Shown here: positions 1 through 18,102 of the stretch, piece by piece
Numbering within the stretch: the first letter of the stretch is position 1
Layout: each line of letters opens with the position of its first letter
From: Taenia hydatigena
Taxonomy: Eukaryota > Platyhelminthes > Cestoda > Cyclophyllidea > Taeniidae
Assembly (NCBI GenBank): GCA_036345935.2
Contig: JADWOT020000005.1
Location: forward strand, 3,962,696-4,026,695
Direction: 5' to 3'
DNA length: 64,000 nucleotides
Translations under genes and position numbers: made by a program
The notes under the pieces: model-generated
The model's input: only the letters and a program-made list of their open reading frames with translations
The model's database searches: none
What the model was told of the DNA's origin: nothing

Positions 1-325
1 CCACAACTGCCAGAATAGGGAAGGAAATGTCTTTAATGCGATGTTTGGATTTCGAATGGTTGCTCAATGTAGTTCTCCATGAGGTGGTAACACACTGCTT
101 CATGTCCCCAAAGGCCAAATCTGATGTTTGGGCACACGAATCCCCTTAGTCTCCCGCTACTCAACCCCAACACCACTATTATCAAGATTCATTCATTCCA
201 CCTAAGCTGCCAGATCCCAAATGTTCTACACATTCATGATAAACTCAGTTTTAGAACAACAATATGTGGCGTTTTCAAGGATAGCTCTGATAAGGTTTTA
301 CTTCTCCTGGTCGGCATTCCCTCAC

Positions 326-3300
326 CCTTTTTCCTAACGGTAGGAGCATCACAGAGGTTAGGCCGAGTGGCCGAGAGCATCTGCAGCTGGCAGATGACAT
401 GCACCACTGCATAGATGTAGCGCAGGACCGTGAAGGGACCGAAATTCTGCCCACCACCACCTTGCCAAAGGCGCTGCGCCACCGTTGCCGCTGACTCCGC
501 AAAGGCCGGATGGACGGATCGATCGAGAAGAAGGATGCCGCAGCCCAGCTCTGCGCAGGGAAGAAATTCCCCACTCCCACCCCCGGCTCCACCGCCGACA
601 GATGCTGTGGGTGTTGTTACTGCTGCGAAGGCGCCTCGCATCCACTTCGCTAGGTCACGAAGCAGCTGCCGCGTGGGAGCGAGGAGGCGAAGAGTGTGGG
701 TGACTAGTTGTGTGTCCGTGGGATGGGCAGAAAGACTACCGAATTGGGGTGATGTGGAGTTGGGGTTGATGATGGCTTCGATTATTCGGTCATGGAGGAT
801 CTCCGCTACCACCTAAAACCCATAAAGGTGGGTAAAAAATAAGGCGAATGTGGTATAAAGATATTTAAATTTCCCTCCAACCTTAATCCATTCACTGGGG
901 AACCTTTGGTAAAGCTTTGGAAGGATGAAGGAAACGGAGGTGTGACCCTTGGCAACAGCCTCAGCCGCGTTAGCCGCAACCGTGTTGATACTCGATGTTG
1001 TCGGGTCGGAGTGAGATGACGCTTCATTGCTTTCTGTCAAGGTAATAAGAAACGTACAATTGCTCATTTTAAGACCGTTGATACCTTAAGCAATCACCAA
1101 ACCTTTATAATACAATAAATGGGATGGTTCAACAAAAATAGAAACACTGTACTCTAGCGAACCCATCATTTTCGCACATTTCGGCTGAAGATCCATTGAT
1201 TATCATGACTTGTCAAGATTGGCTGGTTAGTTGGTTTCAATGTGCCTTATTACCTTTGCTATGATGAGAAATTGCACTCATACTTCCGTCACTTATATAC
1301 TTTACTTAAGCCATTACCACGAGTCCAAGCAATGGCAACATTTGATTTATAGCCGAGAGTATCTATCTAATCATCAAATATATGACTACAGCTAGAAGTA
1401 CGAAGTTCCCGCCTTTTTGTACAACATTGATTATCACTAAATTCTTCAATCCAGCCATTGAGCCAGACCCAACTCCAAAATAGACACGCATACCGATGGA
1501 AGTGAGCTTGAACTTCTGAACTTCGTGCTTAAACACTCGCCTTGTACAGAAGCAGGCAAATACTTTACACTATTATTATTCGTTTTTTAATAATCGGGCA
1601 CAGGATTCCCCTCCAATTCCTCGTGGCCAACACCAGTACTATTCGCTTCCGCTCAGGCACTGCTACACGAAATACTTCTATCTACACATGAAGAATGCAT
1701 GAAGAACCGCATTGTTGGCCTTAAAACACTACGCATACGAGAATGCTGCTCTAGACGCACGCACGCATGCACACACACACACACAGTTTAAAAGTTATGC
1801 CAACTATGCTACTCGAGACCACTAAATTGTTAGGGAAAAAACCCCACTGCTCCGCATGCTTACCTGATTGGGAGCACAACTTTCGAATAGTCTCAACCAA
1901 ACACTTGGCTGCCGGTGAGTTAATGGACGCGAGAGTGCTCGAGGCATGTGGCCCCATGCTGGGCAATTGAGATTGCTGCTGTTTTGCTGCCTGTTTAGCG
2001 GCCTGTTCATTGGCTTCACAAATTGCCGCGATTGTAGGCAACTCACTGGCCATGCACAACTTGACCAGGATTGCCAGATTGGCAGTGCCGGCAGCAGCCA
2101 GTCGACAAATGTTCTCCAACACAGCAGCCTGAATGAGAATGATAATGGTGTTTGGAGTGTCTACTGAAGTAACGTGAGTACAGAAAGAATTACCTGAATG
2201 TTGGCTTTGAGTAGCTTCTGCCGAATGCGGAAGGCGACAGTGATTATCGCATCGATGTCGGATGGCGAAGTGGAGCCCTGCTTACAGTTGACCACCACTA
2301 TAGCCAACAAACCGACAGCTAAGGTTTGAAGCTTGGGGTTCTAAAGGGGAAACGCATTGGCAGTTAACCACCGCTAGAAACAGTGTAAAAAGGCTCTTTT
2401 CTTTTGATGTATGGCCTGTCATTTGTGGATAAAAAGGAATCGCTTAAAGCACAAACTGTCACCACGAAGTGCTAGATCACCTGCTACTATGGCACTGCAT
2501 TGTGAACTAGAGGAAGCAATAAATCGCCATGCATAGGCAAGCGGCTAAACACTGTGGACTTTAATTGACGATCCTTACTCTCATACGCGGTACGAGCTGC
2601 TGATCCATTCGCTTCGACAACCGGAGGCATCTACTGTTGTCCAAATCCAGAAAAGTCAAAGATGATTACTTATTTCAACATCACGAATCCTCGGATGTCG
2701 ACTATAGTTAACTGAAGACAGCGAAAGAGGTTGACCAGGTTGCCATAAACAGACCAATACTGTTTGGAGACATCAGCATCATTCTCATTCCATAGGTTTC
2801 ATCGCCATCACCTGCCCATCAAATATGCATCAAATACTCAGACACCATGGCCTTAAATACTCTTAAGGCTTCTTGGCAGAACCTTAGCTAACTTTTCATC
2901 AAATCCCTGCAAAAGGTGGAGGGCAACATAGTAGGGAATAAGGTGTTCAAAATTGAAAAAAAGGAACACCCTTTACCCACCTTGATCTGCCAATTCGTTG
3001 TGCAATAGTTCCACGTCAAAGGTTATGAGCTCCAATTTAATGGACAAAAATTTGAAAAATGCTCCCATTCTTTCTATCAATAAATAACACAACCCATCGG
3101 TTAAGCACAGGCGTCACGTCAACCATTTCTGTTCATCTTTTTACTCGCTATTTTAGCCCGTTTGCTACCGAAATCTCACATGAAAACCATCCACCACACC
3201 TGTTCAAAAACAATGAAAATATACAGATAAATTCAAATAAGAAACCTTGTTCTTAATCTGAACCAATTCGTTTACGGCACGGTTTCGCACAATCAGCTAC

Positions 3301-6114
3301 CATAAAGAGAAAGAGAAGATATGCCACACATTTTTGGCACAAAAGCCAAATAAGACCAGCATGTCAATGTGAATGACGCTGACAAAGAAGAGGACAGAAA
3401 AACGCCTTCCCCACACTCACCGTGAGCCATGGTTCGAGTCGTTGAGCAGCGAGTGAGCGGATTTCCGGGATACCGGCAGCCATAGCGAGGGTGCGAATGA
3501 GGCAGCGAGTGTGCACTACCTCACCACTAGGTCCAGAGGGGTCGGTAGAGGAGGCGAGGGAGTGGCCCAAGCCAGCAGAACTTGAGCTTCGACGTGAAAG
3601 GGCTTCTCGGAGGGTGGTGATAATAACACTCTCCACTGCACTGCGACCCGACTCAAAGCGTGGTGAGACTAGGCGTGCTGGGTCGCCGCCATGAATGACC
3701 TGTACAAGCGGACCGAGGTGGTCACTGATGCTATGATCGTACTCTCTCTCGTCTGAGTTCACTTTATGGACTTTATATTTAACCTTATTTTTAAAAAACC
3801 CATACCCAACCCCTCTCGAATAATTAATGATTCTTTTTCTTACAGGTACATGGATGTTATGTTAACAGAGATAGTATAATTGCTACAGTGATGGTAGCAT
3901 CAGCGAACGACTCTCTAATATTGAATTGTACAGAAGTTACCTTAGCGGACTGCGAGGTTCGCGTGGCGTGTAGTGCCGTAGCCACCGCGTCGGCTAAATC
4001 AAGAGATGTGGCGGGGGGAAGAAGTGGAGCAGCGATGGAGGCAGCGGAGGGCAGATTAAGACCCAGAGCAGCCTGCACTCCTGCCACAGGAGGCCCACTG
4101 GCACAGAGGAGAGTAAAGAGGCCCCGCGGATCACCTGTCACCGGGGGCAGAGCAGTCTCGAGGTTGAGCACAAAAGCCTTACACTCATCGAGGTCCACCC
4201 AAATGCGGTCGGAGAGGCTATCCTCTAGGTAGATCTGAGTTAAAGGCAATCAAGCAGCAGCATACTGGATTAGTTGGAGTAGTATGCTTTTTGTTGTGTC
4301 TACGCTGACAGTAACGAACTTTAATCTAGATTACTATTTATGAAAACGGATGATTTCAAATGCTGTCTCGAAGCAGTGTCTACTTCGACAATCGTAAATT
4401 TTGATACAAAAAGTCCAAGAAATACACCGTAATAGGTGAAATTATTATCCTGCTTGGCAGTTTCCGTTACCATGAAATGGATATGCTATAATCTATTCAG
4501 CGAGCAGAAAAGCGAAAGCACCCACATTCTGAAGACTTCAGTATGCTGTGAACAAATTTCTCACAGTCGTAAAAATGCATCTAGTGGCCTTGTGCGAAAA
4601 GTATTTCATTAAAATTCGTAACAGATAGAAGTGGGATTTGTACTAACCAGCACCAATCCAGACTAATTGAGGGAAAAGGGCTGAGTAGAGAGACTGTTCT
4701 GGAACGGAAAGAACTCGCGAAACGCGCAAAACGGGTCCGTGAGGAAAGTAACAATCATTAAATAAGTTTTTTTACCGGTTCCAAAATCGAAATTCGCTCC
4801 ACCATCTGGGAGATATCTTTCGCACAAGAAATGCGAGCCAAATGAAACTCTAGTTGGTCTGAGCAAATACCCAAGAGACCTAAATAAACCCACTGAATTA
4901 GTGTCTGTGGTTGGTCTAGAATGATAACCACTACCTCACGTCTGGACGAACAAGTCTCGATGCTTATTGATAAAATCAGTACGACAAGTCCGATTAGAGG
5001 GAATTTGCTACAATCAAAACGAAGCAGCTTTTTGTCCAAGGCGCTTTTCAACACATCAAACTAAACCGATTTGGATAAACACGAAATTACTCAACATCTC
5101 TGATACCAATGGACCTTTTATCAAACCGCTCCAGTAGAAAACTACAAAGGAGTATGCAAATGTAAGGCGACAGTGTAAGCGGGGAGCTTTACCACTTCAG
5201 TATTTAAGGAGCATCTCAAGGGAACGCCAGTAGCTAAGTCAAAACCATATCGATGTGCGCAATCAGTGATTTGAATGATCTGTTGTAGTACATGGGAAAG
5301 CGAAATATTATTTTACGCACACGTCATATAGGAAGTGTATCCTCAATACTTTTACCATATTAATGTGCTTTAGCCCCAGAGTTAAGAAAATAATAAGCTG
5401 AATGAGGAATAACATACCTTAACCAACTTCGGAGGCCACTTTGACTGATTGCCGAGGGCAATCAACAACAGGTTCGCCACAAACGCCTAGAAAAAGGAGA
5501 AGGTAATAAATTTTAGCACTGCAAACTGATACGACAATGCAAAGAAAACAAAAATCAGACCCACATAAAGCCCTCGCGACCTTGCAGCGAAATTTGCCAT
5601 TGCCGAGGTAGGCAGCCGGGGCATGCCAAAATCGCGAGGCGAGAGTGCAAGGAGGGAGTAGAGCAGATCCAACACCGCAGGTCGGGCAAAGAGGCTGGGT
5701 CCACTAGTGTGCTTAGCAATGACCAATAGACCCACTGTGTAGGCAGGAGGCAGACGAGAGGAAGCAAGACCGGCAGATCGCGTGAGCGCCAGACTCCCGA
5801 ATGAGGCGAGAGAGGCGGTGGAGGTAGCATTGGTATAGATATGATTCAGAACTGAAACTATGAGAGCCTCTGCTTCGGCTAGGTTTCCACTGGCCAACAA
5901 GGTTTCTACGCGACTCACTAGCTCTGCGGATGACACTAAAATAACGAAGAAACTAATACCACCTGTGCAACATCGCTTTGATACATAGAAATAATCCTAC
6001 CATCTTGTGATTCAAGACGGGGTTTTTTGAGAGCTGACCCTATGCGTTGAGCATCAGATGGTCGTTTTTGTTTAGAACCAATAAGTGAGAAAAAACCCGT
6101 AGCGGGTGGTTGAT
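326..6114 (-). CDS. INTS1: Integrator complex subunit 1, 5' part (continues off left edge)
   Basis: INTS1 is the large helical scaffold of the Integrator complex, which cleaves snRNA and other nascent RNAs in the nucleus. Exons read on the minus strand are about 6114-6001, 5935-5565, 5486-5418, 4234-3941, ~3746-3421, 3296-3246, 2340-2194, 2128-1864, 1033-882 and 812-326. The exon at 4234 carries the hallmark DUF3677 start (IYLEDSLSDRIWVD, then CKAFV). It is preceded by NLLLIALGNQSKWP, the expected context. Later blocks follow the animal INTS1 order: VRSLA-type helix ending in EPWL, then LLAIVVVNCKQG, then ICRLAAAG, then RQLLRDLAKWMRG. Exon phases join cleanly. The short exon 3296-3246 seems to add residues not obvious in vertebrates. 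The ATG exon was not found; the first exon seen (KQKRPSDAQRIG, KKPRL) is basic, like the usual N-terminus. Roughly the first third of the protein is present. Confidence 0.85.
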
Positions 6115-7044
6115 CTAAAATAAAAAAGTTCAGTCTTCGTATGCAGTAAAATACATTGTAAAATATACCACATAGAATGGCAACATGATTGCACTGCGCT
6201 AATTAAAAATCAAAGCAAATCAAATCGCGTGTAGAAGATAGGACTGTTACATTGCCTAGATCGAGGCAAAAGATGCAAAAATAACATGATAGAAATAACT
6301 GGAAATGTCAAAATTTAAATGCGAGGATACAGTGGGTCCAAGAACGCAGAAAATTTAAAAGTCAAAAATACTGAAAGACAATTTGTGCAAGCATGACGAA
6401 TGAATAATAGACAAGCCAAAAACACGAAGAAAACGACACCCACTCTTTCTGGAGCCCCTCATAGCAGGCTAAAATGACGGTAATGACCAATCAGCACTAG
6501 GACAAAGCCAAATCGCCACCATTTCGTGAAATGGTTAACGAATAAGTTTCGGCACAATTTTTTTCCAAAATTCCTTACTATAAATCGAAATCAAAATGCA
6601 AATATTATTAAAAGTTACAAAATTAGGAAAAAAAGGTTTTTGTCACAAAACTCAATTGCGCAAAAATGTTTAATTCACAGCGATACAAGTAGGGCGCAAT
6701 ATGGTCAGTATGGGGTTTTGAGATTTTCTCAAAGGCAACAACGTACATTGGTGTGCAGTTAGTTTTTTGTGCCACTGGCACGGCTCGGAGGCCAGGCAAC
6801 GGGAGGAACTTAAAAAGTAAAAATAGCGTTAAAACACTTAATTGTTTAGGTCATTCACCTAATGATTAACCCAACAAGTCTTTTATTGAGAAGAATTTAC
6901 AGTGAACCTATCTTCTTTGGATGGCGCACGGATTTTTTTTATCCACCCGTTCTCTGCCTCTATAAGGACATTTTTTATTCGTGATTGGTGAATGCGGGTC
7001 TATATGCTACAGATAAGCTGTTGTGACAAAAGAACTATCGTTGC
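6115..7044. other. Region upstream of INTS1, no supported gene
   Basis: AT-rich stretch between the first INTS1 exon seen and the first LTR. It should hold the missing INTS1 start exon and promoter. The 78-codon plus-strand frame near 6526 is Lys/Asn/Phe-rich, as expected of AT-rich non-coding DNA, and matches nothing I know. Confidence 0.4.
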
Positions 7045-7230
7045 TGTGGTGCTATGTTTGTTTGAAGCACCGGCTTTGGTCAGGAACACAGAGGTGGCCA
7101 GATTGCCCTAGCTGCGTGGGCTGGCCTTTGGGCCTTGCCAGCAGCTTATTTCCCTCTGCCCGTTGAATATATATATTTTATCCTAGTATTCTGCCTTCTT
7201 TTGCCTTTGAGAGAGTCTCAGGACGCTACA
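7045..7230 (+). repeat. Solo LTR of a Ta-TRIM-like element
   Basis: A 186-bp unit starting TGTGGTGCTATG and ending GGACGCTACA. It is clearly similar, at the same length, to the LTRs of the full elements at 7442-8336 and 55196-56090. Shared blocks include the CACAGAGGTGGCC block, the GCCAGCAGCTTATTTCC block and the TTCTGCCTTCTTTTGCC tail. No internal region follows, so it is a solo LTR. The flanking 5 bp (GTTGC / CGTAT) do not match, so no target-site duplication is visible. Confidence 0.75.
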
Positions 7231-7235
7231 CGTAT

Positions 7236-7292
7236 ATTTTGCCTTGTTATTTTTCCCTCCCTTGCCTTTGAGGGCGCCTGGGGACGATACAA
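7236..7292 (+). repeat. LTR tail fragment
   Basis: A short stretch (TTGCCTTTGAGGGCGCC, then GGGACGATACAA) repeats the last ~55 bp of the LTR directly behind the solo LTR. It is probably a broken second copy or a local duplication. Confidence 0.4.
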
Positions 7293-7441
7293 TATCCTTG
7301 TATACTTGTTAAACTGTGCCATTTTGGTAGGTGGTAGGCTGGCCGTAGTAATACAATGGTATGTCGTTCTAATCTGTTAAAGTCTCTCTTTTTTATGCAG
7401 GCCGCTTACTTAACAAATTTTAAGTAATTTGCTGTGGAAGC

Positions 7442-7627
7442 TGTAGCGTCCTGAGGGTCCCTCGAAGGCAAAAGAAGGCAGAATGCTAGGGTAAAATACA
7501 TATATTCAACGGACAGAGAGAAATAAGCTGTTAACATGGCCCGGAGGCCAGCCCACGCAGCTAGGGCAGTACGGCCACCTCTGTGACCTTGACTGAAACC
7601 AGTAGTTCAAACAAACAAACTACTACA
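7442..7627 (-). repeat. 3' LTR of the minus-strand TRIM
   Basis: A 186-bp direct copy of the repeat at 8152-8336. It starts (plus strand) TGTAGCGTCC and ends in ACTACA. It contains an AT-rich core (ACATATATTCAA) that could hold promoter or polyadenylation signals. Confidence 0.8.
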
Positions 7628-8151
7628 TTGTCCCTCTCCTCTTTCGAGCGTCGTCCTCGACGCGCCCCTCGGTACATCTCCCGCGTCAGCCATCACAACA
7701 TACTCAGTGCTGCAAGAAGCACCCACGAGCTAACCATGCCAGTCGCCAACATTCGACGGGAGTGAAGCAATGCTTGACACCAACGTCAGAGATCCCTCTT
7801 GGCAGTGTATTGCACTTCGAATTTCGTTTGGCTTGGTAACAAAGTTCAGAATAATTGGTTCTGCCGACCATCATTATGTCTGCAGGGAGGCGTTAGCACG
7901 CCGTTCTCCTTAAGCAAGTGTATTAGGAGTAACCTTCGAAACGAAACTTTCCAGGTGGTCCATGGCTAGTGTCGGTCAGTTGTTGATAGCTTTCCTGTGA
8001 AACACGGAGAAGGGGTGGATGCCGAAGGCGGACGTCGTTCTTGGCCCATCCGTAGCAAATGCACTTTTTTCGCACCGCTGAAATGTGTCACTAGCGGCAG
8101 AGATCGGAATAGATACCCTATAGAGTCGGGTTCGCTTTCCGCTGCCACCAA

Positions 8152-8336
8152 TGTAGCGTCCGGAGGTTCCATCGAAGGCAAAAGAAGGCAAAATGCTAGG
8201 GTAGAATATATGTATTTAATGGACAGAGGGAAAAAGGCTGCTGGCATGGCCTGGAGGCCAGCCCACGCACCAAGGCAGTACGGCCACCTCTGTGACCTTG
8301 TCTGAAACCGGTAGTCCCAACAAGCAAAGTACCACA
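8152..8336 (-). repeat. 5' LTR of the minus-strand TRIM
   Basis: A 185-bp direct copy of 7442-7627. It lies directly against the primer-binding-site candidate (plus-strand TTTCCGCTGCCACCA just left of it). Confidence 0.8.
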
Positions 8337-8391
8337 GGAGCTCTCCTAAGAATGCATTTGATTGCTCTGTCTGCAATGTTATGCACTGCAC

Positions 8392-8581
8392 TGTAGTGTT
8401 TTGAAGGTCCCTTGAGGGCAAAAAAAGGCAGAATACTAGGGTAGAATATACATATATATTCAAGAGGCAGTGTATAACGGGCTGCTGACATGACCTGGAG
8501 ATTAGGCTGTGCAGTTAGGGCAAAATGGCTACCTTTTTGACCCTGACTGAAACCGGTAGTCCAAACAAACGAGGTATTGCA
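8392..8581 (-). repeat. Solo LTR, Ta-TRIM-like
   Basis: A 190-bp unit beginning (plus strand) TGTAGTGTTTTGAAGG and ending GAGGTATTGCA. It aligns along its full length with the LTRs beside it but is more diverged. It begins only 55 bp after the full element and has no interior, so it is a separate insertion reduced to one LTR. Flanking bases do not match. Confidence 0.7.
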
Positions 8582-8640
8582 AGCCTTACGAGTCAATAAT
8601 AATTTTATGAGATAGAGAGTTGAATATCTCTAATTATTTT

Positions 8641-8818
8641 TGTGCAAAGTGATTTGTTCTGACTGCCAGTTTCAATTACTCATGTGGCCATATCGCCATA
8701 GCCGCCTAGATTGTCCTCCTGGCTAGTTTAGCAGCCCTATTCCTTCTGTTTATTTAATATTTATTCTGCCCTAATACTATGTCTTCTTTTGCCTTCAAGA
8801 AAGTCCCGTGACTCTACA
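8641..8818 (+). repeat. Degenerate solo LTR, Ta-TRIM-like
   Basis: Starts TGTGCAAAGTGATTTG and ends GTGACTCTACA. It keeps the TGTCTTCTTTTGCCTTCAAG tail and the general LTR layout with many substitutions. It is the oldest-looking copy in this cluster. Confidence 0.6.
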
Positions 8819-9218
8819 GACGCTTTGGGAGAGGCTATTATAGTTAACTAAATTCCAATAAAGTAAAACCGCTTAAATATTTTGAATGCAGCTCCATTAA
8901 ATGCCTCTTTAATGGCATTCCAATCAGCTTTAACAAAGCACTTCTTCTGTTCCTGAATCCTACTGCACTAATTTACTACTTACCGTTCGAACTCTCCGTT
9001 AGCATCGGCTACATCGGTGTACTTATTTTAACAAATGTGCTTTTGTACATCCAGTTCCTCACTTTTAATAATTAAAAAGTTGTCCTTGATCACGTAAACA
9101 AGACTTATAGCGCATTTGAGGGCTTTTCAAAACTATCACCGCATGATAGGATGGGTACATATTGGAACTCTAAAGATTCGCATACTCAAAGGTTGGTTTA
9201 TAGCTAAATTTTTTATAG
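8819..9218. other. Intergenic, no supported gene
   Basis: AT-rich DNA between the LTR cluster and the first readable exon of the WD40 gene. It should contain that gene's start exon and promoter, which I could not place. Confidence 0.35.
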
Positions 9219-17365
<8,147 letters not shown>

Positions 17366-18102
17366 TAAAAAGGGGCCCTTTAAGGAGCCACTTTCTTGCA
17401 GGAAGAAGTTAAATCGTAGTATAACGTGTCTCAATCTTTTGTGCATGGCGTGGTCGGAAGGCTCGGCCGGAGGCGGCTCTACGTCGAGTCGTCTCAGTTG
17501 ACGTGAGAGAAATGCCATATCACTGAGGTAGTGAACAAGATGCGCTAAGGTTCAGAGGCCTGCACAATCAAAGAGGTGGTACAAGCTCGATGAATTCATG
17601 GCGATGTCATCTATGTAAATTATGTAAAATCGCTGGCTTTGTACTCTTCAAGGAGTTCGGTCGTTCTGCAGGATTAAGCAGCAATTCTTTCACATCCTTC
17701 TAGGCATACGACAGAGCGAATCCTGTCGTCGAAGGGGGTTGGCCGGCAATTTAATGCCTCGAGGCCTTACTGATGACTCCATTTGGTGTACAAGTGTAGA
17801 TGGAGGTGCTGGTAGGGCGTCGGGCAGGAAAGAAAAGAAGTTGATAACTAAAATTAACTATTCAGGAGTCAAAAACTTGTATAATCAGCAGATCGCCTAC
17901 ACCTTTGAATTTGCCTCATTTGACTCACCAGATAGTGGAGGTTGGATTAACTTTGCGCTTAAGTGAGCAGACGAAAGCAGTGATCTGATTGGTCCATTCC
18001 ACTCGACTTGTCTCCATCTCCAAACACTCTTATCTAATTAAGTCGAAATGAGTGTAGCCAGGAAGATCAGAGCTAAAAATTCACTTTATTTTGCACTTCA
18101 CT
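17366..18102. other. Intergenic, no supported gene
   Basis: Holds the WD40 gene's 3' end and the receptor gene's promoter. A GC-richer block (about 17440-17830) differs in composition from its surroundings and may be old repeat DNA. The 75-codon frame at 17739 has no recognisable features. Confidence 0.35.

Larger units (their letters stand above)
7442..8336 (-). mobile_element. Complete terminal-repeat retrotransposon in miniature (Ta-TRIM-like)
   Basis: An 895-bp element read on the minus strand. The 5' LTR is 8336-8152 and the 3' LTR is 7627-7442, about 185 bp each, with TGT...ACA ends. Just inside the 5' LTR is a primer-binding-site candidate, TGGTGGCAGCGGAAAG. Just inside the 3' LTR is a purine tract (AAAGAGGAGAGGGACAA) fitting a polypurine tract. 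The ~524-bp interior closely matches the copy at 55.4-55.9 kb. No gag, protease, reverse transcriptase or integrase is present, so movement would need help in trans. Flanking 5-mers GAAGC (7437-7441) and GGAGC (8337-8341) differ at one base and are a likely aged target-site duplication. TRIMs of this layout are known in taeniid tapeworms; the family name is inferred from structure. Confidence 0.85.

Noticed and set aside
2577..2641. Possible extra INTS1 exon (LRLSKRMDQQLVPRMR)
   Set aside because: The exons on both sides (ending KNK and starting NPKLQ) already join in phase in the expected family order, and this piece has no good donor.
4663..5054. Two overlapping minus-strand frames of 76 and 98 codons
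   Set aside because: They lie within an INTS1 intron between exons that join in phase (KLVK to IYLEDSL), and have no family features.
7966..8463. A 165-codon minus-strand frame across the TRIM
   Set aside because: It runs from one LTR into the next and through the element's interior. It is a by-product of the repeat, is broken in the other copy by several stops, and shows no retroelement domain.
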